Part shown: positions 22,295-31,888 of the stretch, piece after piece
How the letters are laid out: each line of letters opens with the position of its first letter
How positions within the stretch are numbered: the stretch's first letter is position 1
IMG/VR virus record: IMGVR_UViG_3300038620_000134
Span: 17,725 to 81,724 of that record
Length of the DNA stretch: 64,000 nt
Reading direction: 5' to 3' (one strand)
From: a virus
The notes under the pieces: generated by a model
Told to the model about the DNA's origin: nothing
Seen by the model: only the letters and a program-made list of their open reading frames with translations
The model's database searches: none
Translations under genes and position numbers: made by a program

Positions 22295-23356
22295 ATGAGT
22301 AATCAAGTTAAAAGGACGGATATTTTTAAGGTTGACCTGAGTTTGGTCAACATTGTTCAAGATTTCAATGCCCGTGATTTTTCAGACCCGGAAAATATTG
22401 CGCGGGTAAACGAAATAGCAAAGTCCATTGAGGCTCGCGGGCAGATCCATCCCGTTAATGCTTTCAAAGAAGACGGGAAGTATTGGTTAATCGACGGCGA
22501 AACTCGGTTTCGTGCCATTAAGCAAATTCAGGATAACCTGAATGAAAATGGCAATACCGAGGCTGCTGATAACATTCGAATCCTTCTTCGGGTTGTTCCA
22601 AAATCAGAAACTGGAGAAGAAAATCGGATGTTTATGATGTTGGCGGCAAATGATTCTAAGCCGCTTAATCCAATAGAAACAGCGTTTGCTTACAAGCGCC
22701 TAACTAACATGGGTTATACGGCTAGTGAAATTTCCCGCCAACTGGGGGTTTCTGTTCCCAACGTAACCAATACGCTTTATCTTGCAACTGCTCCAAAATA
22801 TTTGCAAGATGCGGTTAAGGACAAGAAGATTGCCGTAACGACAGTAGTTAAGCTTATTCGGGAATCTGAAAATCCCGATAAAGCCAAGGAGGTTGTTGAA
22901 GACTTGATTGAAAATCAGGGGTATTCGAAAGTCAAAGCAAAAGATTTAAGCCTTGACCAGAACCACTCCAGTTCAAATCAAGAGCCAACCGAAGAACCGA
23001 TCGAGGAATCGACTGAAGAACCAACTCAAAACACCGACAATGGCTTCGATTCCGAAGTTTCTAAAGAGCCTAATAAAAGTTCGGAAAAGAAGCCCGGCTC
23101 AAATAACCCCAAAAAGGAAAAGATTCAAGGTAAAGTTCAAAATATTATTGAAAGTCTTGATTCCGATAATTCCTTTGAATTTTACCTAGAGAAGGTTCTT
23201 CAAATGGTTGGTGATAGCGAAGTAAGTTCCGAAGAAGTTATCAAGTACATTCAAAGTAACCGTACAAGCGAAACGACTGAAATTGATGACTTCTTTGGTG
23301 GAGAAAATAACGTTATTGAATTTGAAAACGCTGAATTCACTAACTTTTATAACTAA
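22295..23356 (+). CDS. ParB-like DNA-binding protein
   Basis: About 353 residues from MSNQVKRTDIFKVD. I chose this ATG because the promoter's -7 box ends at 22260, after an upstream ATG at 22247. The ParB N-terminal (CTP/nuclease-type) domain shows IARVNEIAKSIEARGQIHPV and WLIDGETRFRAIKQI. The HTH domain shows YTASEISRQLGVSVPNVTN. A long acidic linker (repeated EPTEEPIEESTEEP) leads to a C-terminal domain. No ParA gene adjoins, so this is a lone ParB. Roles could be transcription control, genome centring, or DNA nicking as in phage ParB-like proteins. An intrinsic terminator follows. Confidence 0.85.
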   Translation: MSNQVKRTDIFKVDLSLVNIVQDFNARDFSDPENIARVNEIAKSIEARGQIHPVNAFKEDGKYWLIDGETRFRAIKQIQDNLNENGNTEAADNIRILLRVVPKSETGEENRMFMMLAANDSKPLNPIETAFAYKRLTNMGYTASEISRQLGVSVPNVTNTLYLATAPKYLQDAVKDKKIAVTTVVKLIRESENPDKAKEVVEDLIENQGYSKVKAKDLSLDQNHSSSNQEPTEEPIEESTEEPTQNTDNGFDSEVSKEPNKSSEKKPGSNNPKKEKIQGKVQNIIESLDSDNSFEFYLEKVLQMVGDSEVSSEEVIKYIQSNRTSETTEIDDFFGGENNVIEFENAEFTNFYN

Positions 23357-23376
23357 GTTAAAGGTTAGAATAGTTG

Positions 23377-23461
23377 GATGCACCTGAAGAAGTTGGGGGT
23401 GATTTTAATTGTAACCGTAACAATTTAGCATCCCTTGAAGATACAACCTAAAAAGGTTGGG
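23377..23461 (+). pseudogene. orphan fragment of an LRR gene
   Basis: The bases encode DAPEEVGGDFNCNRNNLASL-ED before the frame is lost. The stretch TAACAATTTAGCATCCCTTG plus the following GAAGAT...CCTAAAAAGGTTGGG nearly repeats the DNA inside the LRR gene at about 45465-45510. It is about one and a half repeat units stranded behind parB, evidence that LRR-repeat DNA moves or recombines within the genome. Confidence 0.75.
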
Positions 23462-23468
23462 AAAGTTT

Positions 23469-23499
23469 ACAGGATGGTTTACAACCATCCTGTTTTTTT
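23469..23499. terminator. intrinsic terminator between convergent genes
   Basis: ACAGGATGGTT-TAC-AACCATCCTGT is a perfect 11-bp stem followed by seven T. It ends parB transcription on the plus strand, and the complementary A-rich flank allows partial use from the minus strand. Confidence 0.9.
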
Positions 23500-26400
23500 A
23501 TATATTAGACTGTAGTATATTGTAAACCAGTTTTCCTGATATATTAACCTTTTTGTTTGTTTTAATACTTTCGTTTACTTCACCCGAAAACATAAACCAA
23601 ACATCTTCATTATTTGTGGGGTATGGTACAAATTCTACGCGTTCATTATCTACAAGTGCTTCTATAATAACGGGGCAAGACTTTACAAATTCGGAATAAC
23701 TCATTTCCTTTAGATTTGCAGACGCCTTGTTTTTATATTTCAACTTTTTAATTTCAATGCCAGAATTGTTTAGTTGCTCCATATTTTCAACCATTTGAAC
23801 ATTGTTATATTCTTTCGTTGAATTCGCTTTGTCTTTTACATATTTTTCACGACTTGACATTAGCATTGCTGCCATATCCGATCCATACATTTTAGATAAG
23901 CTTTCAAAAGACGATTCGTTCTTTTTGTCATCACTACCAACCATTGAACCTTGTTCTAATGAATCGTGTGTTTGCTGTTTTCTATCAGATTTACGAACCG
24001 CGTCACTTAATCCAGCAAGATTCATTCTTTGGGCATATGTACTTTTTATGTTATCTACCTGATCCTGTGTATCTGTTAATTCCGAAGGGTATGATGCGTT
24101 TGCATCTCCAGTATCACTAACTGTAAAATAACGGTTTGCACCAGAATGGTATCCACTTACATATGCGTCTTCTTGTTCATCTTTCAGTCTTACATTATCA
24201 CCTGGATGAAAGCGTTTTGTTGCTCCTGTTTTTTGGATTGCCTCATCGACCTGTTGATATTTATCTTTAAGCTCTTGTAGTTGTTTTTCTAATTTTGAAC
24301 GCATTACTTTTACTTGACTTGATTCTTGAACACTACTACTAGATTTAGCAATTTTATCAAGATTTTCATTAACTTTGTTAATTTTTTTCATAATTTTTTC
24401 GCGCTCAATTTCATATTGTTTTACAGCAGATTCGCGCTCATTAAGAATATCGTGGAAAAGATAACTTGCATCCACATCATGGTTTTCTTGAATAAGCTGT
24501 AAAGCATTATTTGCATTAGTTTTTTCAAACTTATTTTCATATGTTATGGGATCAATATGATGAATGTAAACTTGATTTGCAATTTTATAAACATTTGTTA
24601 CCATACCTTCATAAAGCTTGGATTCAAAGGTTTTTGCAAAGTCCAACCAAACCATATTGTCAATTATATCCAATCCATTTTCAATTACTTGGGTAATATT
24701 GTCTCTACCCATAACAAGTCCAAGATAGCTAATTCGATTTAGCATTGATTCCTTGTTACTCGCCTCAAATACTTTATTGTTAATGTTTACTGTTTTGTAT
24801 TCAAAGGGATACATTTCATTAATGTTCTTCTTAAAGTATATGCAGCCGTCTTCTCTATCGTAGTCAACATTATAGATTTCTTCAAATATACCTTGAATTG
24901 TGTCAGCCAAATTTTCTGATTGCTCATGTGTTATAGATGGGCATTCATATATTCCAGTTTCTTTTTCATTGCCATATCCACTTAGTATATCTCTTTTATC
25001 TTTTTCTAACAAATTATCAATACTTGTTACAGGTGGATATTCACTCTTATTGTTTTGTATTTCAACGCGATTTTGAGAACCCTCAAATATTAACGTATCG
25101 TTTTTGTAATAAAATTCTTTAAGCGAACTAACTTTTTCAGTTAAAGAGTTTGGTGCGGTATTTTCATTTATTCTAAAAATTTGATTTCCATTTTTAATTA
25201 AGAAGTAATCACCGCTGTTAAAAAAGTATTGGTGTCTGGAATCGCCATATTCAAAAAGAGCATAAACATTTTTTACACTCACTGAATTTGTTTCGCTTTC
25301 TGAAGTAAAATCATATTGGCGAAGCTTAGTGCTATAATTGACTTTATCTTGTGCTTTTGAAGCCTTAAATGAATTGTTTGTTGCAATTTTTTGAAGATTG
25401 TCAAGTAAAGTATCCACAAATTCATAAAGTCCTCTAAACTTATTAAGTTCAGTGGTAACATAGCTAGTTGCTTGATATTCTGGGAGTGAAAATGCACGTT
25501 CTAATATATCTATAATTTTACTATATTGTTCTGGATACTGTGAGTTCTCCAGTATATCTTTTGTTTGTGCAATTGCAACGTAAGGTCTTAAATTAGTAAG
25601 ATTTCGTTTAAGTGTTGAAATGCTGTTAGAAACAGCATTATCGTACTGCCAATTAGCCAACCCATTCATTACATTTTCAATAAGCATGTAATCACGGGGT
25701 TCATTATTCTTTTGTTCATATACTTGATCTACAAAGTATTGAAGTTGAATATTGGTAGCATAAGCATCTGTTTGTTGAAGATCATTAAGAACTTGTTTAA
25801 CTCCAAGATCCCTCACATCATTTTTACGTTTTTCGCTTTCTAAAAAGCTACGGATGTATTCATCTTTACGATCACTGTTAATTTCTAAATCTGCGAGTTC
25901 TCTTTCTAGAAGTTTACGGAGTTCTGCTTCATTTAATCCGTAGTTCAGTACATTCTTAAATTCTTGTAGTTTTTCTTTTATTCTGTAATCTGATGTATTT
26001 CTTTCACATTTTTCAATATCATTATTTAGTTTTTCAGCTTGTTTGCGGTTTACTTCTTTTTGACTTTCCGAAAGTTGATAATTTGCAAACTTGTTTAAAA
26101 CTAAATCTACTATACTGCTTCTATGATCACAGTTTTTAATATTTTCAATTAGTATTCTAATTTTGTCTTCATTCTTTTCAAGAACTTTTTGCATTTGAAT
26201 TGCGTGTTGAACACGTTCTATAACTTGTGGGGACTTTACTGTTTTTAGTATAAAGTCCGTAAGCTCATTAAAGTTTTCGGGAATAAGTTCATAAGATACT
26301 TTTTCTACAAGTTTATTGGCTGTTTTGTTTTGCTTAAATTCTTTAAGATTTACTACAATTGAATTTTGTAGTTTACGCTCATCAAAATTCTTTTCAAGTA

Positions 26401-26938
26401 TTTTAGTAGCAACTTCATAAAGATTTTGGTCTTTGTTAAAGTAAGCTACTCTAGCCACTTCATCAAGTTTAATATAATTTTCTAATCTATTAAAGTTTTC
26501 AGAAATATTATTTAATTTTCTTGAATAATAATCTGAACTTCTACCAAGTTCTTGAAATTCACTCATAAACTGGGTGTAAACTTCACATTCTTTATTATCT
26601 GCTAAATACCGATTTAGTTCAATTACGGATTCCTGTATTCCATGAGATTCACCAAAGTCATCTTCTACATTGTTAATAAAGTTTCTTATACCTAGATTAT
26701 CAATGTTGTGTTTTGAGCGTTCCAGTTCTAGAAGTTTTTGAATACTGGAATTTTCAATTAGCTTTTGGCTTAATACATTCACGTTATCAAACCTTGCAAA
26801 TAATTCACGTCTCACATTGATTTCATTAAGTTGATTTTGCTTACAATAACTGATAAAGTCATTGAAGGCTTCTCTAACCTGTTCGTTTTTCAGGCTGTTA
26901 GATACTTTTTTGATTCTTTTGAAAATGCTTATACTCAT
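23498..26938 (-). CDS. very large unknown protein, 1146 aa, coiled-coil rich
   Basis: One of the largest genes here. It starts MSISIFKRIKKVSNSLKN and is helical with long charged segments for its first 550 residues. A beta-rich middle follows (VYALFEYGDSRHQYFFNSGD), then a coiled coil at about 870-925 (REKIMKKINKVNENLDKIAK), and next a compact RFHPGDNVRLKDEQEDAYVS segment that looks like an SH3-like barrel. No enzyme motif is visible. Size, coiled coils and a late-type box upstream suggest a virion or injected protein, but no homologue is recognised. Confidence 0.75.
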   Translation of the reverse strand: MSISIFKRIKKVSNSLKNEQVREAFNDFISYCKQNQLNEINVRRELFARFDNVNVLSQKLIENSSIQKLLELERSKHNIDNLGIRNFINNVEDDFGESHGIQESVIELNRYLADNKECEVYTQFMSEFQELGRSSDYYSRKLNNISENFNRLENYIKLDEVARVAYFNKDQNLYEVATKILEKNFDERKLQNSIVVNLKEFKQNKTANKLVEKVSYELIPENFNELTDFILKTVKSPQVIERVQHAIQMQKVLEKNEDKIRILIENIKNCDHRSSIVDLVLNKFANYQLSESQKEVNRKQAEKLNNDIEKCERNTSDYRIKEKLQEFKNVLNYGLNEAELRKLLERELADLEINSDRKDEYIRSFLESEKRKNDVRDLGVKQVLNDLQQTDAYATNIQLQYFVDQVYEQKNNEPRDYMLIENVMNGLANWQYDNAVSNSISTLKRNLTNLRPYVAIAQTKDILENSQYPEQYSKIIDILERAFSLPEYQATSYVTTELNKFRGLYEFVDTLLDNLQKIATNNSFKASKAQDKVNYSTKLRQYDFTSESETNSVSVKNVYALFEYGDSRHQYFFNSGDYFLIKNGNQIFRINENTAPNSLTEKVSSLKEFYYKNDTLIFEGSQNRVEIQNNKSEYPPVTSIDNLLEKDKRDILSGYGNEKETGIYECPSITHEQSENLADTIQGIFEEIYNVDYDREDGCIYFKKNINEMYPFEYKTVNINNKVFEASNKESMLNRISYLGLVMGRDNITQVIENGLDIIDNMVWLDFAKTFESKLYEGMVTNVYKIANQVYIHHIDPITYENKFEKTNANNALQLIQENHDVDASYLFHDILNERESAVKQYEIEREKIMKKINKVNENLDKIAKSSSSVQESSQVKVMRSKLEKQLQELKDKYQQVDEAIQKTGATKRFHPGDNVRLKDEQEDAYVSGYHSGANRYFTVSDTGDANASYPSELTDTQDQVDNIKSTYAQRMNLAGLSDAVRKSDRKQQTHDSLEQGSMVGSDDKKNESSFESLSKMYGSDMAAMLMSSREKYVKDKANSTKEYNNVQMVENMEQLNNSGIEIKKLKYKNKASANLKEMSYSEFVKSCPVIIEALVDNERVEFVPYPTNNEDVWFMFSGEVNESIKTNKKVNISGKLVYNILQSNI

Positions 26939-26964
26939 GGAATAAGAGTTTTTTTGGTTTGTTT

Positions 26965-26976
26965 TATTTATTTATT
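26965..26976 (-). promoter_or_regulatory. late-type promoter box
   Basis: AATAAATAAATA on the minus strand, about 27 bases upstream of the ATG at 26938. Confidence 0.45.
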
Positions 26977-27013
26977 GTTTACAAAAAAAGCTTTGTTATT
27001 TATTATTAGTTTT

Positions 27014-27021
27014 AATAAATA
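27014..27021 (+). promoter_or_regulatory. late-type promoter box
   Basis: AATAAATA 11 bases before the ATG at 27033, forming a divergent pair with the box at 26965. Confidence 0.45.
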
Positions 27022-27032
27022 GTAAAAAAAGT

Positions 27033-28118
27033 ATGAATCACTTTCAAATATTATATAATTCAGGTATTTTAACAGAAGATGAAGACCTAGAATTAGAATA
27101 TGTAGATGATGACATAAACGAAGATATAGTTGAAATTGAATTTGATGAAGGTATATATGAACGCGGGCTTGGTTTCAGTATGAGAGATGTTCCCGGTTCG
27201 GAAAATGTAAGTAAAGCTATTAGTAGTGCTGGCGAACAAGTTGTAGGATACTTTAAGAAAGTTTTAAGATACAAAAAAGCAAAAAAACGCCTTAAAAAGT
27301 ATTTAAAAAAGTATAACAAAATAATGAATAATTCTGTTGATGAATATGTTAAAATATACAAAGACTGGTTAGATGAATATAACAAAATTGAAGATGATGA
27401 TAAACTTAGTAAAGAAGATAAAAAACAAAAAGAAGAAGAGTTAAAAGAAGATGTAAAAAAACAAAAAGAAGAAGTAGAAGCAGATGTTGAAGGAAAAATA
27501 GAAGAAGCATCTGCAAAACTTGATGATATAATTGAAAAACTTGAAGGTCACCACAAAAAAGTTATTGAAGCTAGAAAGAAAGCTGGTGAAACAAAAGCTA
27601 ACTTAGAAGCAGAAAGAAAAATAACTAAAGAAAAAATTAAACTTACCGATAACAGTAAACATAAAAAAGAAATCAAAAGTAATTTTAAAGAGGTTGAGAA
27701 AGAAAAGAAAGAAAAAATAGAAAGTTATAAAGAAACTGCTGATAATGCCGAAGAAGAAGCTAAAGAAAAAAGAAAAGAAAAGGAACAGGAAATGGAAGAA
27801 AGGGCTGGGGAGCATAGAAAAGAAATGGAAAAATTACAAAAAGAGTATAAAGAAATATATGATAAGTTAAATAAAGTAGTTAATAAAAAAGGAAGTAAAG
27901 ACAAGGCTGAAGAACTTTTAGATGATCTTTTTGTAAAAGATAAAGAAATTAAAAAAGTTTTTGATAAGTATTTAAAAGCTATGGGCAAAAAACCTAAAGA
28001 AGGAAGTTACTACAACCTTAAAGGCGAAGATAAAAAGGAAATAAGAAATAATGTTAGACAAATGGTGGCTAAACCAGAGGATAAAAATGAATCGATTTTA
28101 ATTCTTGACTTTGACTAA
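27033..28118 (+). CDS. highly charged coiled-coil protein, scaffold- or core-like
   Basis: 361 residues. The first 45 are very acidic (TEDEDLELEYVDDDINEDI). From about 85 to 310 the chain is an almost unbroken lysine/glutamate coiled coil. Composition and architecture resemble phage prohead core or scaffold proteins, and the N-terminus (HFQILYNSGILTE) has a hydrophobic-x-Glu site of the prohead-protease type early in the chain. It could equally be an internal head protein. It is convergent with the helicase gene and overlaps its end by 4 bases. Confidence 0.72.
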   Translation: MNHFQILYNSGILTEDEDLELEYVDDDINEDIVEIEFDEGIYERGLGFSMRDVPGSENVSKAISSAGEQVVGYFKKVLRYKKAKKRLKKYLKKYNKIMNNSVDEYVKIYKDWLDEYNKIEDDDKLSKEDKKQKEEELKEDVKKQKEEVEADVEGKIEEASAKLDDIIEKLEGHHKKVIEARKKAGETKANLEAERKITKEKIKLTDNSKHKKEIKSNFKEVEKEKKEKIESYKETADNAEEEAKEKRKEKEQEMEERAGEHRKEMEKLQKEYKEIYDKLNKVVNKKGSKDKAEELLDDLFVKDKEIKKVFDKYLKAMGKKPKEGSYYNLKGEDKKEIRNNVRQMVAKPEDKNESILILDFD

Positions 28119-29689
28119 ATTTTTACTTTATGTATTTCATAAGGGTGTTGTTTTTTGTCGTACACTTTTTTTCTTTCATTCATGTGTTTAAGTGAATAAT
28201 TTACATAGTTGTACTTATAGCCATCTGCAAAAGTGTAAGACGTTTTGAAATTGTCTGCTATATCGTAAAAGTTAATCTCATTTTTGTTTTCATGGGTTCT
28301 TAACCCCCTACCAAGCGTTTGCATGATAGTTATTTGAGATTTGTAGTTTTGAGCAAGAATTATGTTATGTAAATTATGTATGTTAATTCCTGTAGAAACA
28401 CATCCAAAAGATGCTATTAAAATTTTATTTGTTCCTTCTTCCATCTTTTCTACAAATTCCCGTCTTTGCTCTTTATCGGTGTGACCATCAATGTAATAAA
28501 TTTCTTTTCCTTTTGTTTCGCTTTTTAATCTTTGATAAATTCGTTTTCCATACTCCCACTTAACATCATTAAAAAGAACCATTGAATTATTTTCGAATTC
28601 TTTAACAAAATTTACAAGCCAAGTAAGTCTTTTGTTATTTTGTATAATTTTTAACTGTTCTTTTGAATATAGATCTGTGGATTCTATTTTTTTAGAACCT
28701 GCTAAATAAGCCAATTCTTTTCTTTCATCTTTGCTTAAGTAGTTTAGTTCATATATTTGTATATTAACGGGTGATGAATAACCTTTATCTATAAGTTCTT
28801 TAGCAGGAACATCAACGACAATTGGGCCTATTGAACTCTGTAAAGTGAAAAAGTCAGCGGTTCCTTCAATATCTAATGTTTTTATAGTTCCTGAAACACC
28901 ATACTTATAATTAACATTTGTACAACGTTTTTGAAGAATGTTTTTAATTGTTGTGGTTTTTGCTTTATGTGATTCATCACAAACCACCATATCAAAGTCT
29001 TTGAAAAAATCTTTATCTTGATTATTAAGTGTTTGATAAGTAGAAATCAAAATTTCGGAATCATTAGTAAACGTGTCTATACCCGAATACTTTTGAGCTA
29101 CGTTTAAATTACCTTTAGTCCAATCGTGGTAAGTACAGAAATCACCATAACCCTGTGCAACTAGTCCTACAGTAGGAACAATAACAAGCATTTTTCCATT
29201 AAGTTTACCCATTTCTTTAAGATAGGAGTAAAGAACATAAATAATAAAGGTTTTTCCTCCAGATGTTCCAATTTGTGCTTGTCCAAATCTATACTTAGCT
29301 AGTTTATATATAGTATCAATTTGATAATCCCTTTTATCAAAACCTAATCTGTCAGTAAATTTTGATTGAACATAGCTGTCAATATAATCTTTGGTTACGT
29401 CTAAATTAAATGTTTCTTTAAGCCCGTCTATTTTAAGATCTGATTTAACTTGTTTTGAAAAGTTGTACAATTCATACCATAACCCAATTGGTATTCTTTG
29501 TGCTTTTGTAAAGAATTTTATTTCACCGTCAAAACCACGGAAACTCCTACCTTTCTTTTCTGCTACCTTCTTTTTAATCCAAAAATCTTTAACTTTTCTT
29601 GTAAAATAAGTTTCTAAATTTTTAACATCAGTTTCTGTTCCATCTACTAAGCGAAGGTATTTTTCATTTGATTCTACTTCAAATCTCAT
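28115..29689 (-). CDS. UvsW-like SF2 helicase
   Basis: 524 residues with all helicase motifs: KRDYQIDTIYKL (Q-like), Walker A GTSGGKT (141-147), VPTVGLVAQ (Ia), VCDESH (II), YGVSGT (III), NSMVLFNDV (IV), ILIASFGCVSTGINIHN (V) and QTLGRGLRTH (VI). The order and the preceding 110-residue N-terminal domain match T4 UvsW, which unwinds branched DNA and R-loops and shifts replication from origins to recombination. The length is close to UvsW (about 500). It probably does the same job here. Confidence 0.88.
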   Translation of the reverse strand: MRFEVESNEKYLRLVDGTETDVKNLETYFTRKVKDFWIKKKVAEKKGRSFRGFDGEIKFFTKAQRIPIGLWYELYNFSKQVKSDLKIDGLKETFNLDVTKDYIDSYVQSKFTDRLGFDKRDYQIDTIYKLAKYRFGQAQIGTSGGKTFIIYVLYSYLKEMGKLNGKMLVIVPTVGLVAQGYGDFCTYHDWTKGNLNVAQKYSGIDTFTNDSEILISTYQTLNNQDKDFFKDFDMVVCDESHKAKTTTIKNILQKRCTNVNYKYGVSGTIKTLDIEGTADFFTLQSSIGPIVVDVPAKELIDKGYSSPVNIQIYELNYLSKDERKELAYLAGSKKIESTDLYSKEQLKIIQNNKRLTWLVNFVKEFENNSMVLFNDVKWEYGKRIYQRLKSETKGKEIYYIDGHTDKEQRREFVEKMEEGTNKILIASFGCVSTGINIHNLHNIILAQNYKSQITIMQTLGRGLRTHENKNEINFYDIADNFKTSYTFADGYKYNYVNYSLKHMNERKKVYDKKQHPYEIHKVKI

Positions 29690-29781
29690 TTTTCTAATTT
29701 TATATTACTTATTAAATATACTGACTTTATGTATGTTTATTTATTATTTAAAGTATGGTTATATTATTAACGGTTGTATTT

Positions 29782-30522
29782 TTAGTTTTTTAGCTGATTT
29801 TTAATTTTTTTACGCGTAAATTCTCTTTTAAGATATTGTTTATATTTTTTTATACTTGTTATATCACCGCTATGCTCTCCAGATAGTAATAAAAATCCGA
29901 ACATAGTTATGTTAACACGTTGTGTGTTTTTGTCATAAGAAACGTAAGATGGCCCATCTTTTCTATTTCTATAGCTACGGGGGAACAACCCTATTCTTGT
30001 GCTTTCTTTCATTACTTTTTTTATGTATTGGACGTTTTTAATTTGACCATCACTATAATATGTAAATTTTGAAGGTTTTTCACTTCTTCTCATTTTTTTC
30101 TTTTTTTCATTCGATTGCTGTTCATATACAAAACACTTTATTTTATATTCCATTTCACTTTTAAACCCCCTAATAAACGCTGGTTTGTTTTTTCTATAAT
30201 AAAAATATTTAAAAAATGGGTCATCAAAACTTATTTTATCAAGTGAGCACCTGCGATTATCACTTATATTATAACGTACAACATGTTCGGCTGGAAAATC
30301 ACCAAGTGGTTTATTTTTTATTGTGTCATTTTTAAGGTTGTAAACATGAGAAAAAGAACCCACTGAACTTATTTTATTCATTACATCTTCTATAGCAAAA
30401 TTTGTGTTTGTATCCACTAAAAAAGTAGAATGAACCATGAGCATTTCTGACGCTGTTCTTTTTATTAGTTTTCTATAATATACACTTGTGTTTAAGTATT
30501 TTTTTATTAGTTCAATTTTCAT
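29782..30522 (-). CDS. distant DGP-motif protein, 246 aa
   Basis: A basic protein whose C-terminal third echoes the tandem family at 1-1902: RNRKDGPSYVSYDKNTQRVN, then ITMFGFLLLSG (like YKLFGVSYLEVSG), then a terminal KKYKQYLKREFTRKKIK (like KKLIYNYKFKKRLLK). The N-terminal 150 residues are different. Function unknown, but the dispersed copies show that this is an expanded family in the genome. Confidence 0.72.
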   Translation of the reverse strand: MKIELIKKYLNTSVYYRKLIKRTASEMLMVHSTFLVDTNTNFAIEDVMNKISSVGSFSHVYNLKNDTIKNKPLGDFPAEHVVRYNISDNRRCSLDKISFDDPFFKYFYYRKNKPAFIRGFKSEMEYKIKCFVYEQQSNEKKKKMRRSEKPSKFTYYSDGQIKNVQYIKKVMKESTRIGLFPRSYRNRKDGPSYVSYDKNTQRVNITMFGFLLLSGEHSGDITSIKKYKQYLKREFTRKKIKNQLKN

Positions 30523-30588
30523 TTTTTTATTTAGTTTATGTTTATACAGTTAGTTGGTTTGCTGCCGGTATTGGCCTATAATATAACA

Positions 30589-30615
30589 AACTATCCATTT
30601 AAAAAGTGGATAGTT
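30589..30615. terminator. hairpin between minus-strand genes
   Basis: AACTATCCATTT and AAGTGGATAGTT pair, with a few bases between. It sits between the genes ending at 30652 and starting at 30522. On the minus strand it is followed by GTTATATTATAGG, with no long T-run. Confidence 0.5.
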
Positions 30616-30651
30616 CTAAAGGTTGGAAAAATAAAAAGTAATACGATGTAA

Positions 30652-31038
30652 TTACTTTAAATCTTTGTTTTGGTCGTATATCATAGTTTGTACATAGTCA
30701 ATATCTTTATGGCCATATTTTGTTATTTGACCTGGATATATTAAACGGATATGATTTCCATTGTTTACTCCTTCTGCGTGTAAAAGCAAATCAGTTAATG
30801 CCACATTACGTTCATGGTAAGAGCCATTAACTATAATGTGAACCTGCTTTCTATTGTAAGTTGTGTATAAATTGCTAACTTCATCATAGTGTTTAGACCT
30901 TACTGGATTAAAGTTTTTCACACTATCATAAACATAACCGTCAACATCCCTATCTGAAAATGCATATTCTGATACATTTTCAGGATTTATTAAAAGGTAT
31001 GTTCCCTCTGGACTTGTTGATTCTATGTGTTCGCTCAT
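30652..31038 (-). CDS. hypothetical protein, 128 aa
   Basis: A soluble protein (MSEHIESTSPEGTYLLINPE; NRKQVHIIVNGSYHERNVAL; LIYPGQITKYGHKDIDYVQT). No family recognised. The gene upstream on the same strand ends 23 bases away. Confidence 0.7.
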   Translation of the reverse strand: MSEHIESTSPEGTYLLINPENVSEYAFSDRDVDGYVYDSVKNFNPVRSKHYDEVSNLYTTYNRKQVHIIVNGSYHERNVALTDLLLHAEGVNNGNHIRLIYPGQITKYGHKDIDYVQTMIYDQNKDLK

Positions 31039-31061
31039 ATTAAGAGATAGTTAATAGTTAA

Positions 31062-31565
31062 TTACCAATCAATTTCTACTTCATGTGCAGTATCGTCAAC
31101 CTCATTGTATCTTGGAAGATATTGCGGAACCCACTGTTTGTTATTAGAATCATAGTGCATAATCTTAACACGAAAAGGCATACATGTTTCTAATATTTCA
31201 AACAGAAATTCTGTTAAGTTTTCTGTTCCACCATTCATATATATAACAATAAGCCCGCCGTCAATAACATGATTGAGGGCTTTTGCGTTCGATTCTGTCT
31301 CTTCCCCTTTAAATTCGGATGGTGGATATTCATCACTTCGGTCATATATAAAGTAATCAGTAAACATTCTACCGTTTTGGTATTGATTTACTCTTCTTAC
31401 TTTAGTTGTTCCATCTTCAAATTCTTCGGTTTCTCGTCGAAAACCCTTTTGGATTTCATCATGTGGTATCGGAAAGTGTCTTGGATTTACATGGTCTGAA
31501 TTTTCAAAGTCTTCTTTGCGATAAGTGCAATAGTCACCCTCGCCCTGCAACTGAAATTTTTTCAT
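31062..31565 (-). CDS. hypothetical protein, 167 aa
   Basis: A soluble acidic protein (KKFQLQGEGDYCTYRKEDFE; VRRVNQYQNGRMFTDYFIYD; AEVDW-like end EVEIDW). No family recognised. Likely in one message with the gene at 30652. Confidence 0.7.
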   Translation of the reverse strand: MKKFQLQGEGDYCTYRKEDFENSDHVNPRHFPIPHDEIQKGFRRETEEFEDGTTKVRRVNQYQNGRMFTDYFIYDRSDEYPPSEFKGEETESNAKALNHVIDGGLIVIYMNGGTENLTEFLFEILETCMPFRVKIMHYDSNNKQWVPQYLPRYNEVDDTAHEVEIDW

Positions 31566-31670
31566 AAGCCAAAGTTTCGGTTAAGTGATACAAAATTAAA
31601 GTTTTGCTAAATTAATACTTTTTTTTGTCTTTGTCAAGTGTTATTGCAGTTGTGTTAAAAATTCCAATGC

Positions 31671-31678
31671 AATAAATA
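31671..31678 (+). promoter_or_regulatory. late-type promoter box
   Basis: AATAAATA eight bases before the ATG at 31687. Confidence 0.4.
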
Positions 31679-31686
31679 AAACAAAA

Positions 31687-31884
31687 ATGCTTAAAATCAG
31701 CTTAACACCAATAATTATACTTTTTGGTTTGCTGCTGTTTGCTTTTTTAGGCATCACTTTTATTAACTATTTTTCAAAAAAGAGTTGGTGGAATGAACTA
31801 TATTCACTTATTTTTCTTTTAACTTATGCTATAATTCTTTTTATTTTGTTAGTAAACGGATTTTACTGGATGCATCATATCTAA
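31687..31884 (+). CDS. two-pass membrane protein, 65 aa
   Basis: Two hydrophobic helices (about 5-27, SLTPIIILFGLLLFAFLGI; about 39-60, LYSLIFLLTYAIILFILLV) with a short basic loop between them (SKKSWWNELY). Small size and topology allow a holin-like or membrane-anchoring role, which is not shown. It is convergent with the next gene. Confidence 0.65.
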   Translation: MLKISLTPIIILFGLLLFAFLGITFINYFSKKSWWNELYSLIFLLTYAIILFILLVNGFYWMHHI

Positions 31885-31888
31885 TACA

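Noticed and set aside
27044-27988. Several minus-strand frames opposite the coiled-coil gene
   Set aside because: Phenylalanine/serine-rich mirror translations of the lysine/glutamate-rich plus-strand gene, with no leader or conserved feature.
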